In this document: piece after piece, positions 1 through 7,734 of the stretch
Layout: the number at the start of each line of letters is the position of its first letter
How positions within the stretch are numbered: position 1 is the stretch's first letter
Source: Natronincola peptidivorans
GTDB taxonomy: Bacteria; Bacillota; Clostridia; Peptostreptococcales; Natronincolaceae
NCBI RefSeq assembly: GCF_900111615.1
Contig: NZ_FOHU01000021.1
Span: forward strand, 1 to 38,878
Direction of reading: 5' to 3'
Length of the DNA: 38,878 nucleotides
Position numbers and translations under genes: made by a program
Notes under the pieces: generated by a model
Databases searched by the model: none
Told to the model about the DNA's origin: nothing
What the model saw: only the letters and a program-made list of their open reading frames with translations

Positions 1-255
1 TTCTTTTAGCTGTAACTCTCCTGATAGGTAATCCCGTATAGCATCTTCCTTTAATTGACGAGAGTAGTTTCTCCAAGTAGAGGACTCAACTAAACCTTCT
101 GTTCCATACCTATCGAACTTATATATCCACTGTGTAATTGTATTTCTATAGATGTTATATCTAGATGCAATATCTTTAAGGGTACCTAATCCCTCCTGAT
201 ACTCCTGTATTATTTGAAATTTTTCCTCTGCGGTATACTTAACTCTCTTTGACAT
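1..255 (-). CDS. IS3-family transposase OrfA (partial, 3' end outside window)
   Basis: The 85 visible codons from an ATG at 255 encode a basic helix-turn-helix protein starting MSKRVKYTAEEKFQ, with a conserved QWIYKFDRYG segment. This is typical of the DNA-binding OrfA part of IS3/IS150-type transposases, which binds the element's terminal repeats. The catalytic DDE part, normally made by frameshifting into OrfB, would lie beyond position 1. No stop is seen within the window, so I cannot tell whether the copy is intact. Confidence 0.8.
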   Translation of the reverse strand, partial: MSKRVKYTAEEKFQIIQEYQEGLGTLKDIASRYNIYRNTITQWIYKFDRYGTEGLVESSTWRNYSRQLKEDAIRDYLSGELQLKE

Positions 256-322
256 TAAAAATACTCCCCTTTCAGTAGCAGATTTTTTTATTTAATCTGT
301 CTACCTATAGGGGAGCATATCA
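1..322 (-). mobile_element. IS3-family insertion sequence, left end only
   Basis: The transposase gene reads out of the window at position 1. Upstream of its start, a terminus-like sequence on the minus strand begins TG at 322 and carries a CCCCT...GTAGACA pattern of the kind seen at IS3-family ends. I infer that the element ends near 322, only 47 bases beyond the stop codon of the SLH gene. Its other end, its second orf and its target duplication lie outside the window. Confidence 0.65.
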
Positions 323-368
323 AGCCGTGATTGCTCCCAAGGTTTGCTGGGGGTATTTTGTATTGCTT

Positions 369-3300
369 CTAGTCTGTTATTGCTAATCTCTTTATGACAT
401 CGTCCGCATTGTCTGTATAGAAAGCATAAAATGTTCCTCCAAGGTTGACGATTGATACTGCATTGCCTTTTACGACGATTTCGTTATAAGTCGTTGGGTT
501 TTCATTATAGTGGACTCTTAAGTTGTTGCCGTCTTTGCTGCCGATAACGATGTCACTACCAATAACGTCAATAGAGTATGCAGAACTTGCTGGTAAAGTG
601 TGTAAGTCTACTTTTGCTACTATTTCACCAGCTGAATTAACTGTCATTTCAGAAACTTTAATATTGGTATTATCGCGATATAAAGCATATAACTTTCCAC
701 CAATTTCCTTAAAATCATAAATATCAAATCGATCAGTATTTGAACTTACATGACCAAGGCTTTGAGTAGTTGTTGCTCCTGCAACGGTAAGACCTCTATC
801 ATGATTGACACCCATACCATGATCATAGGTTCTCCATTGATAAAACACATATTGATTATTGTTCTCATCCATGGCAATCAGAGGCTTCTTTTCTGCCGGA
901 TATCTACCTTCTTTCCAATCGGAATCATAATTTCCACTATAAAGGACATGTTTTGTAAATGTACCGTTATTTTTATATGCATACATAACATCTGGTTGAT
1001 TTTGAGTACCTGCAGTATCTCCCATTGAATCAACATAAATAATATGCGGGTTATTACCTGCATCTACATCAATATCCGGCCATTTATTTGTTCCAGAATG
1101 ATTCGATACTATGAGCATTTCTGCAGCCCATTCTGCTCCATTATACTTTCTATAGCCAATCTTTCCATCAGTAGTATAAGCTACATGAATATGCCCTACT
1201 AAATCAAAAACAAGCTTTCCTTCTGTCCCTATTCCTAACTGAGTTTCACTTCCCCAAGTGCCAAATGCATCCTGCTGGTTATAATAAATGTTTCCATCAC
1301 GGGTATAAAGGACTCCCGTCATACCTGATCTGCTATCTGCATCAAGAAGTTGTCCCGAAGGCGGTCCCGCTACAACCGCTGGATTTACTGTGATCGCTTG
1401 AGTTGCTGTCTGTCCACTTGCTGTATGAGTAATTACTACTGATGCATCAGCTTGAACAAGAGCGACTCCGTCTGCTTTCACTGTTGTAATCCCTTCTGCT
1501 CCAAATCCTGCAAATGATACATCTACTTCACTGGCATCTGACATTGTTAAGGTTACTTCTAAACCTGCTAATTCAAGGTTCTCACCTTCTGTATAAACAG
1601 TCTTTGTTGGTGCAGTTTTTACTGCTATGCCCGTTACTGTTGCTGGGGGGGCTGGGTTTACATTCACTGTATAAGTGTTTGTTGCTGCTGCATGAGTTGC
1701 TGTTGCTGCTTTTGTTGCTGTAATTATGGTTGAGCCTGCTGCAACGATTGTTACTTGACCTGTTGCTGCATCTACTGTTGCTGTTGCTGGAGTTCCACTA
1801 ACATAAGTGATTGCTCCTGCTCCGTCTCCACCAGTTACTGCATTTGTAAATGGTGCATCACCGACTGTTTTTGCTATCGGGCCTGCATCAGTAAATACGA
1901 TTGTTGAAGGGATTAATTGATTACTTATCGTAACCACCAACGTCCCAGTAACAGCCCCCGTGCTTACCGAAGTTGCCGTAACCGTTACTGTTCCATCAGT
2001 TACAGCTGTCAACAATCCACCAACACTAATTGTTGCTGATCCCGTTCCATCTGCTACCGACCATGTTACTGATTTGTTGCTGGCGTTGGTAGGTAATACT
2101 GCCGCACTCATTTGAAGTGTGCCATTATCTACATCAATAGTAGTAACATCACCTGCACCTATCACAGTAATAGCACTTACAGGAATTACTGTACCTTCAA
2201 CCACGGTCACACTTACTGTCAAATTACTTTCACTGTGCACTAAAGCATCTGCATCTAAGGTAATTGTTCCTGTTCCTGCATTTGTTAGATTTCCATATAC
2301 TTCTGCCGTGACTGTAGTATCATTACTTCTGTCAATGTCGCCTAGGTTCAGCTCTGCAAAAACTCCGCCTAGTAGAATGTATTCTGTATAAACAGCATTT
2401 GTAACTGTATCATTTTCTATTGTCAATGTGAAAGTTTGATTAAAACCACTATCAACAGTTACCTGTATCGGCGATGCTGTCATTTTAGGTTCATTGTTTA
2501 CTGCCGCATTTACTGTTACAACGCATGTGGCACTTTTTATTCCATCTGCAGCTGATGTTGCTGTGATGGTCACAGTACCTCCTGCTACTGGTGTTACTAC
2601 TCCACCATTTACAGTTGCTACAGCTGGATTACTTGATAACCATATTACATTCTTGTTTGTAGCATTTTCAGGGCTCACTGTTGCTGTTATTGTACTCATT
2701 GCTCCACCTGCTGTTAATGTCATTGTTTCTGGTGTAATACTAATAGCACTTACCTCAATAATTGCTGGTGTAGTAGACCCACCTCCGCCGCCGCTAGATG
2801 GTCTTGTAAGATTCTCCGGCTGGTTGACATCATAGTTAGAGGACCTTGCTACTGTTCCTATAGCTCTAATGATTCTTCCTTGATTATTGAATTCTGTATT
2901 GCTATCTACTACTGCTTCATCAATGATGGTTTCCTTTGAGGTAGCAACAGTAGTATCTTTTGCCTGTTTTCCTATTGTTAGCTTTTTAATGTTGGTATTT
3001 CCTTGGGTCGTAATGCTAACTCCTTCTGCTAATACTGTAACGCTATCATAATTTCCATTTAGAATAACTTCATTGCCTGCTGTTTCTGGATATACAATTA
3101 GGGTAGTGATCTTTGTACCCATGGCTAAAACTCGAATCCCTTTTCCTGTCTTCTGTATGATAATTCTACTGTAGCTACCATCATTGATATGGATACTATC
3201 GATGCCACCACCTCGAATGTAAGTATCTCCTTCTACAGTAATATTATTTAAATATACCTCACCATCTCCTACTTCTTCTGTAATAAAGAGATCCCCTTTG

Positions 3301-4049
3301 ATAAGGATATTTTGTAGGGTAATTCCCTTTTCCTGAATATAAATATCTCCCTCAAAGGTTTCTGTTACTGTTTCAGGACCATAAGTTCCAGCTTTGTTAA
3401 TCATACCTGTAAATGCTTCTTCTTGAAGCATTTCGTCTCTTGCTATCCTTGCCTTATCTAGCACCACTAAAGCCTCAGCCCTAGTGATGGCTGTAGCTGG
3501 TTTAAAGCTTCCATCTGGATAACCACTCATGAATCCTGAGACTGCCACTGCACCAATATAGCCTTTGCTCCAGTTTTGAATACTTGCTGCATCACTAAAA
3601 CTCTCTGCGCGGTAAGGATTGATGCTTAAGTCCATAATTTTTGTTAAAACTACTGCCGTCTCCTGTCTCGAAATAGGATTATTCGGGCCCATACTACCGT
3701 CTGGATATCCACTAATGTACCTAGCTGCAATACCTCTCTTTATGGCAGGAGTAAACCAATCCTTTTCGTTTACATCTTCGAATGAAATGGTAACCTCCTC
3801 TACAAATGCAAAGGCTTTGTTGGTCAATACCATAAATTCAGCTCGTGTTATTGGATTATTAGGCCTGAAGCTTCCATCAGGATAACCGCTGATTAAGCCC
3901 TCCTTCATCCATTTGTTTATGATCTCACTTGCCCAATGATCATCAAAATCATTCGTTTGACCAAAGGCTAAAAGTGGTATCATGGTGATTAGCATCATCA
4001 GGCTAACCATGAAGGCTATGCTTTTTTTCCACTGAGTTTTTCCTTTCAT
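369..4049 (-). CDS. Large SLH-domain surface protein with bacterial Ig-like domains
   Basis: This 1226-residue exported protein has a signal peptide (about residues 1-30). Three S-layer homology domains follow at about 33-78, 90-140 and 150-198, each with a G(Y)PDGS(F/M)-P signature; these normally anchor proteins to pyruvylated cell-wall polymer. Next come a repetitive beta-rich stretch (about 210-400), a Gly/Ser linker, several BIG2/BIG3-like Ig domains (about 430-900), and a C-terminal region of repeating GNIYY/GKIGYR-type strands that looks like a beta-propeller. The start at 4049 is supported by an AGGAGG box. The stop lies 47 bases from an IS end, so the native downstream region may have been replaced. 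The ligand or function of the propeller-like end is unknown. Confidence 0.85.
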   Translation of the reverse strand: MKGKTQWKKSIAFMVSLMMLITMIPLLAFGQTNDFDDHWASEIINKWMKEGLISGYPDGSFRPNNPITRAEFMVLTNKAFAFVEEVTISFEDVNEKDWFTPAIKRGIAARYISGYPDGSMGPNNPISRQETAVVLTKIMDLSINPYRAESFSDAASIQNWSKGYIGAVAVSGFMSGYPDGSFKPATAITRAEALVVLDKARIARDEMLQEEAFTGMINKAGTYGPETVTETFEGDIYIQEKGITLQNILIKGDLFITEEVGDGEVYLNNITVEGDTYIRGGGIDSIHINDGSYSRIIIQKTGKGIRVLAMGTKITTLIVYPETAGNEVILNGNYDSVTVLAEGVSITTQGNTNIKKLTIGKQAKDTTVATSKETIIDEAVVDSNTEFNNQGRIIRAIGTVARSSNYDVNQPENLTRPSSGGGGGSTTPAIIEVSAISITPETMTLTAGGAMSTITATVSPENATNKNVIWLSSNPAVATVNGGVVTPVAGGTVTITATSAADGIKSATCVVTVNAAVNNEPKMTASPIQVTVDSGFNQTFTLTIENDTVTNAVYTEYILLGGVFAELNLGDIDRSNDTTVTAEVYGNLTNAGTGTITLDADALVHSESNLTVSVTVVEGTVIPVSAITVIGAGDVTTIDVDNGTLQMSAAVLPTNASNKSVTWSVADGTGSATISVGGLLTAVTDGTVTVTATSVSTGAVTGTLVVTISNQLIPSTIVFTDAGPIAKTVGDAPFTNAVTGGDGAGAITYVSGTPATATVDAATGQVTIVAAGSTIITATKAATATHAAATNTYTVNVNPAPPATVTGIAVKTAPTKTVYTEGENLELAGLEVTLTMSDASEVDVSFAGFGAEGITTVKADGVALVQADASVVITHTASGQTATQAITVNPAVVAGPPSGQLLDADSRSGMTGVLYTRDGNIYYNQQDAFGTWGSETQLGIGTEGKLVFDLVGHIHVAYTTDGKIGYRKYNGAEWAAEMLIVSNHSGTNKWPDIDVDAGNNPHIIYVDSMGDTAGTQNQPDVMYAYKNNGTFTKHVLYSGNYDSDWKEGRYPAEKKPLIAMDENNNQYVFYQWRTYDHGMGVNHDRGLTVAGATTTQSLGHVSSNTDRFDIYDFKEIGGKLYALYRDNTNIKVSEMTVNSAGEIVAKVDLHTLPASSAYSIDVIGSDIVIGSKDGNNLRVHYNENPTTYNEIVVKGNAVSIVNLGGTFYAFYTDNADDVIKRLAITD

Positions 4050-4189
4050 TTACTCTTCCTCCTAAGTTATTTGTTTTTACAAATTAAAGCCACTTTTATA
4101 CACCTCTATTCTACCTAAATTCCACGTCAACTTTAAAACGCCTTGTTCTTTAGTAGTTTACGAAGAATCTAAGTAGTGTCTTCTACATT

Positions 4190-4369
4190 TCAACAGTTTA
4201 ATGATCCCCCTTTCAACAGCAACTTTTTAAAAAGATCAACAGCTAATTTGTCTACTTCGTCAACTTTCGACTGCATTAGGGCATTGTTTTCACTGTTATC
4301 AGGTCCACCACAGGCAACAAGGGTAAACAACATAACCATCACCATAATAAGTAAAAATATTTTTTTCAT
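4190..4369 (-). pseudogene. Truncated duplicate of the 10.1-10.8 kb lipoprotein gene
   Basis: The first 44 or so codons (MKKIFLLIMVMVMLF..VACGG lipobox) are almost identical to the lipoprotein gene ending at 10136. Homology stops abruptly near 4227, after which the frame runs into unrelated codons and a stop. The upstream sequence is duplicated too, but the Shine-Dalgarno AAAGGAG of the full copy reads AAAGCAG here. It is therefore truncated and probably poorly translated. Together with the kinase remnant at 4938-5111 it marks a decayed second copy of the Agr-like cluster. Confidence 0.85.
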
Positions 4370-4448
4370 AGCCAACATTCTGCTTTAGATTATATTATAA
4401 ATAATTCCTATTACCATCCTATCAAATTTATCTATAAAAAAATGTCCC

Positions 4449-4485
4449 TTGCATGAATCGACGTTTTTTTGTCATGAAATGACTA
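4449..4485. promoter_or_regulatory. LytTR-type direct repeat, copy 1
   Basis: CATGAA occurs at 4452 and 4473, exactly 21 bp apart, each followed by NGAC-like bases. It is overlapped on the right by a perfect 26-bp palindrome (4477-4502). Two-turn spacing of direct repeats is how LytTR regulators such as AgrA bind. It sits upstream of the truncated lipoprotein copy and is nearly identical to the array at 10.9 kb. Confidence 0.6.
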
Positions 4486-4501
4486 TTTTAAAATAGTCAT
4501 T

Positions 4502-4764
4502 TTACAAAAGAAACGCAGGGACAGGTGCCTTAATAGCCACGGTTTTATCCTGAGAGAAAATTACTAATACAAACTTAATATCTAGTACTTGGCTATCTGT
4601 AAGATATTCTGTATAACTACTCCATTTGTATCCTTCCAGTGTTTCAACAAATTTTTGTCTATCATTATCGTCTTCAAAATATCTTGTCGGTTAATTCCTC
4701 TTATCATTATATGATATATGCTACTTTTACTTTTTCCCCTTGCTGTTCTTGGAATTGGTTCCAC
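4502..4764 (-). pseudogene. RAYT (REP-associated tyrosine transposase) remnant
   Basis: The 5' part encodes a segment reading SIYHIMIRGINRQDI, the characteristic N-terminal motif of Y1/IS200-like RAYT transposases. One T is missing from a T-run near 4675; after that the correct reading continues in another frame (DDNDRQKFVETL). It then jumps directly to YKWSSYTEYL, a motif that lies much later in intact family members. The catalytic histidine and tyrosine region has therefore been deleted. The frame ends at 4502, after a GGCACCTGTCCCTGCG stretch resembling the repeats mobilised by such enzymes. Confidence 0.75.
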
Positions 4765-4904
4765 CTACCAACAACATAATGTACCTGTCCACTTGTTTTC
4801 TAGAGCCTAAATTCACTTCTAATTTATTTTTCTGTATTTGCCTTAGTATATATTATACTGCCTCAGAAAAATCGTATCGTAATGTTTGCTACCAGACAAG
4901 TCCC

Positions 4905-4936
4905 TGTCCCCTCGTCTGTCTGTCCCCTCGTCTGTC
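4905..4936. repeat. Perfect 16-bp tandem repeat (x2)
   Basis: The unit TGTCCCCTCGTCTGTC occurs at 4905-4920 and again at 4921-4936. It lies between the RAYT remnant and the kinase remnant and shares the CCTGTCCC character of the RAYT-flanking sequence, so it is probably part of the same REP-like debris. Confidence 0.75.
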
Positions 4937-4937
4937 T

Positions 4938-5111
4938 CAAACCAGTAACAGCTATGATAGCACAGTCCTGTTTGTTGAGGACATGCCGGTAAGCTCAGAG
5001 GAAAACCATGGTCTTGGCACGAAAAGCATTGCAGCAGTAGTACAAAAATACGGCGGAGTGTATTCCTTCTCAGTCGTAGACAGAATCTTTAATGCAAATA
5101 TTATTTTGTAA
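4938..5111 (+). pseudogene. C-terminal fragment of an Agr-type GHKL histidine kinase
   Basis: The frame ending in the TAA at 5109-5111 encodes SSEENHGLGTKSI and then a VVQKYGG(V)YSFSV tail. It aligns residue for residue with the C-terminal G-box region of the intact kinase at 11.9-13.2 kb (SAEENHGFGTKSI..). Only about 57 codons of homology remain; the membrane domain, the phospho-accepting histidine and the N-box are gone. Orientation is opposite to the intact kinase. This is direct evidence of a former second kinase gene. Confidence 0.85.
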
Positions 5112-5143
5112 TGAATACAGCTTGATAAAAGTAAGCGCTCAAA

Positions 5144-5188
5144 AAACAGGTGCATGGTCAGAGAAAATTGACCATGCACCTGTTTAAT
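5144..5188 (-). terminator. Rho-independent terminator of the lipoprotein gene
   Basis: A perfect 17-bp inverted repeat (5144-5160 and 5169-5185) has an 8-nt loop. On the minus strand it runs into a series of Ts, about 40 nt after the stop of the lipoprotein gene at 5229. Confidence 0.85.
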
Positions 5189-5228
5189 TTATTTCAAATT
5201 ACAAGGAGGGTGAACTCCTTACTGAGCT

Positions 5229-6203
5229 CTACACACCTAAATCTTTCTTCATGGACTCACCCTTTGTTAAAAATTCGTCAATTTTAGCTTCATATTCATC
5301 TAACAAAACAAAGGCAGCATCTATTTCAGCTTCAGTAGATTGTTTCGCCATAACTACAACAAGTTGGGTATAAGCATCTTTTCTTAATTCGATAGCCTGA
5401 ATAAAAAGATTATGCAATTCTTGAACTTCCGTCGTTTGTGGCGTGTAGGCTTTCAGTTTTTCAAGCAAGGCATTATTCTTTGCAGGAAGGGTGTCGGATA
5501 ATGCTTTTGCAAAATTCTCGCTATCCCCAGTTAAGATTGCCTCTTCATAAGTTTCAATGATATCCCTATCTTCAGGTTCAAAAACTGTACCGAAATTGTT
5601 ATAGAGATATTCTGATAAATCGTCTTTTACAGAGGTACCAACTTGGGCACTGGCAGCGGTACTATCAGGAGTACCAGCAATAGTTATGCTGTCGATACAA
5701 GCTTGTAGATTTTTATAAAGCGCGCCGTCTGTCTTATCTTTTCCATAAATAAAAGTTCCAATGTAATTATTCGTGTCATCAGTAACCATAACAAGTGTTA
5801 GTGTAATCGCATGGCCTCCGGGAGTTGTTAAATTCACCTGAGATACAAGCGCTTCCTTACCGTTGATCTGTATGCCATTTTCAAAGCTTGTTACTACAAC
5901 ATCATCATATTTACTTTGATATAGTGCTACAACATCTTCCTCTGTCGCGGAGGAAAGTGGGGCTCCAGCAATTTCTGTAACGCCAAAGCCTGCATTATCA
6001 CCTGTTTCCATGTTAGCATAAGCACCATTATCTTGCTTTGCCAAATCGCTTGGAAGTTTGAGGCTAATGCCTTGTTCTGTGGTAACATCAACCAAACTTA
6101 CTGGATCGGCAGTGGCACTTTCATCTCCGCCACAACCTGCAAGGCTAAGTGTCATGACCAGTAATAGGACGATAGTCATCGTTAGTGTAATAATTTTTTT
6201 CAT
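5229..6203 (-). CDS. Secreted lipoprotein of unknown function
   Basis: This is a 324-residue protein with a signal peptide and the lipobox LAGC (lipidated Cys at about residue 24), so it is predicted to sit on the outer face of the membrane. A mixed alpha/beta region (about 40-180) has repeated (T/S)ITL segments resembling small PsbP/DUF1795-like folds, followed by an acidic helical half (190-324). I do not recognise the family with certainty. An AAGGGAG box precedes the ATG and a strong terminator follows. The helical half is similar in character to the lipoprotein at 10.1 kb, but no clear homology is visible. Confidence 0.75.
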   Translation of the reverse strand: MKKIITLTMTIVLLLVMTLSLAGCGGDESATADPVSLVDVTTEQGISLKLPSDLAKQDNGAYANMETGDNAGFGVTEIAGAPLSSATEEDVVALYQSKYDDVVVTSFENGIQINGKEALVSQVNLTTPGGHAITLTLVMVTDDTNNYIGTFIYGKDKTDGALYKNLQACIDSITIAGTPDSTAASAQVGTSVKDDLSEYLYNNFGTVFEPEDRDIIETYEEAILTGDSENFAKALSDTLPAKNNALLEKLKAYTPQTTEVQELHNLFIQAIELRKDAYTQLVVVMAKQSTEAEIDAAFVLLDEYEAKIDEFLTKGESMKKDLGV

Positions 6204-6276
6204 AATAATAAATCTCCCTTGATATAAATTTTTTCCACCTGGTTTTATTTATTATCTTGAAATCGCGTAATGAGAT

Positions 6277-6331
6277 GCCAAAAACAGACCCTAAAGAGAT
6301 TTCTCTTCCGAGGTCTAGTTTCCGTTTTGGC
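6277..6331. repeat. Imperfect hairpin between lipoprotein and truncated SLH genes
   Basis: A 55-bp imperfect inverted repeat begins GCCAAAA and ends TTTTGGC, with AGAGA/TCTCT at its centre. A GGGGGTCAGACCC motif lies just to its right (6357-6369), exactly where the SLH gene is cut off. No clear U-run is present on either strand. It resembles REP-like debris rather than an ordinary terminator. Confidence 0.5.
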
Positions 6332-6370
6332 TTCGACTAACTTTATCAAATTATGAGGGGGTCAGACCCT

Positions 6371-7195
6371 TTATATGTGTATGGAGTTTTCACCACCACC
6401 TCTGACAACGGTTTTGCCCTTAACGGTTACGCTGTCTAGGGTGACTTCACCTTCTCCTACACCTTCTGCTATGATTAGGTTCTCTGAGATGGTTATATCT
6501 TTTAATATGACATCAGAAACTTTGATAACTGCTATTCCATTAACATTATCTGTATCTGTGCCGGCTTTTGTATAATAGGCTTTAACGATGTTGTCTATTA
6601 TGGTAACTGTTTCTGCCCTTGTGATATTTGATTTTGGCATGAAATTATTGTTAGTGCCTTTCACATAGCCCTTTGCTTCCATTGTTTTTATGTAGCCTGA
6701 TGCCCATGTTGCAATTGATGCTGAGTCATTGAATGATATACCACCGGTGCTCACATCCAGTGCAAATGCTTTAGCAAGCATTACTGCTGCCTCTTCTCTG
6801 GTAATCTTATCAGTAGGTCTTACTGTACTGCCATCTCCCTTGATGATACCGGCTGCATTTGCCTTTAGAATAGCATCTGTATAGAATCGACCTGATTTTA
6901 GATCTGTGAATTTGTTTTGGGCTGCCACCTGATAGTCCATCATATTGTTTAATATGACGGCCATTTCACCTCTGGTAATAGAATCATTAGGTCTGAAAGA
7001 TCCGTTATATCCATTAATAATGCCATAGTCTGACCATTTGTTAATGGCATTGGCCGCCCAATGACCTTTTATATCTTTGAATGTTGAAACACCGTCGTTT
7101 TTGATTTCTAAATCTGTTTGTGCAAATGATATGGTGAATGAACCCAGCACCATAATAACTGATAGAATCAATGCCATTATCTTTTTTCTATTCAT
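6371..7195 (-). CDS. SLH-domain protein, C-terminally truncated
   Basis: The 274-residue product has a signal peptide (about 1-26) and three SLH domains (about 38-82, 92-140 and 150-200). It then has the start of the same beta-rich region found in the 369-4049 protein: VVRGGGENSIHI here against YIRGGGIDSIHI there. It stops immediately after this motif, where the larger protein continues for hundreds of residues. The stop codon abuts an AGGGTCTGACCCCC sequence, so recombination or insertion probably truncated the gene. A wall-anchored product could still be made: the AAAGGAG site and the start are intact. Confidence 0.75.
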   Translation of the reverse strand: MNRKKIMALILSVIMVLGSFTISFAQTDLEIKNDGVSTFKDIKGHWAANAINKWSDYGIINGYNGSFRPNDSITRGEMAVILNNMMDYQVAAQNKFTDLKSGRFYTDAILKANAAGIIKGDGSTVRPTDKITREEAAVMLAKAFALDVSTGGISFNDSASIATWASGYIKTMEAKGYVKGTNNNFMPKSNITRAETVTIIDNIVKAYYTKAGTDTDNVNGIAVIKVSDVILKDITISENLIIAEGVGEGEVTLDSVTVKGKTVVRGGGENSIHI

Positions 7196-7235
7196 TTATT
7201 TAATCTCCTTTTATACCGAAAATTTTTTCATCTTA

Positions 7236-7334
7236 TCAAAAACCCACTGATGTTGAAATCACTGCGTCTTTAATCTCAAGCATGATAACTTCAGAATAGG
7301 CTGTATAACCCTTCATATCTCTCATTTCAAACAT
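7236..7334 (-). CDS. Possible 32-residue peptide or gene remnant
   Basis: A short open frame from ATG 7334 encodes MFEMRDMKGYTAYSEV and on to a TGA. The composition looks protein-like rather than random, but no ribosome-binding site precedes it and I recognise no family. It lies in the 233-bp gap between the truncated SLH gene and the SHOCT remnant, so it may be another fragment of decayed coding sequence. Confidence 0.25.
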   Translation of the reverse strand: MFEMRDMKGYTAYSEVIMLEIKDAVISTSVGF

Positions 7335-7428
7335 CTATAAGAAAATAACGTCACCTATAATAATAAAATAACTATCAGCAGTATTCCGATTATTTTTTAT
7401 TGAACCCCATAGTTAATGAAACCCCTCC

Positions 7429-7722
7429 CTAAATTCCTAATAATTGTTTTTTCTTTGCATCAAATTCTTCCTAGGTAATAATACCCCCATTAAGCAATTC
7501 CTCGAACTTCTTGATATCCTCAGCGATGGTATCTGTGTCCCTGGCATAAGTTGTTGCATCCACGTCCATCATAGCTGCCAGAGCAAATGTAACCGGGCGG
7601 AACTGCTCCAAAAACGCGGTGTACTCCTCATAAAATACGTATTCCATTGCTAAGACATTTCCTGCATTGGCTTCCACCTTATCCCAATAAGGGTGGGAAA
7701 GAAATAGGTAAAGTTTATCTTC
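7429..7722 (-). pseudogene. Broken SHOCT-domain protein gene with in-frame TAG
   Basis: An open frame entering after a TAA at 7725 has no start codon with a ribosome-binding site. It encodes YWDKVEANAGNV and continues to the SHOCT signature FEELLNGGIIT. A TAG at 7471-7473 interrupts it. Reading through the TAG gives EEFDAKKKQLLGI and a second TAG at 7429, exactly the usual end of a SHOCT domain. SHOCT is a short C-terminal oligomerisation motif that often accompanies membrane or LemA-type proteins. The gene lacks its 5' end and carries a nonsense codon, so I call it a pseudogene. Confidence 0.75.
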
Positions 7723-7734
7723 TTAATTAAAATT

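Noticed and set aside
523-2835. Several open frames on the plus strand
   Set aside because: They are antisense shadows of the large SLH/Ig-like gene, with low-complexity translations and no ribosome-binding sites.
4740-5111. A continuous 123-codon gene on the plus strand
   Set aside because: Only the last 57 or so codons show homology (the kinase tail). The first part is the complement of the RAYT remnant and the tandem repeat.
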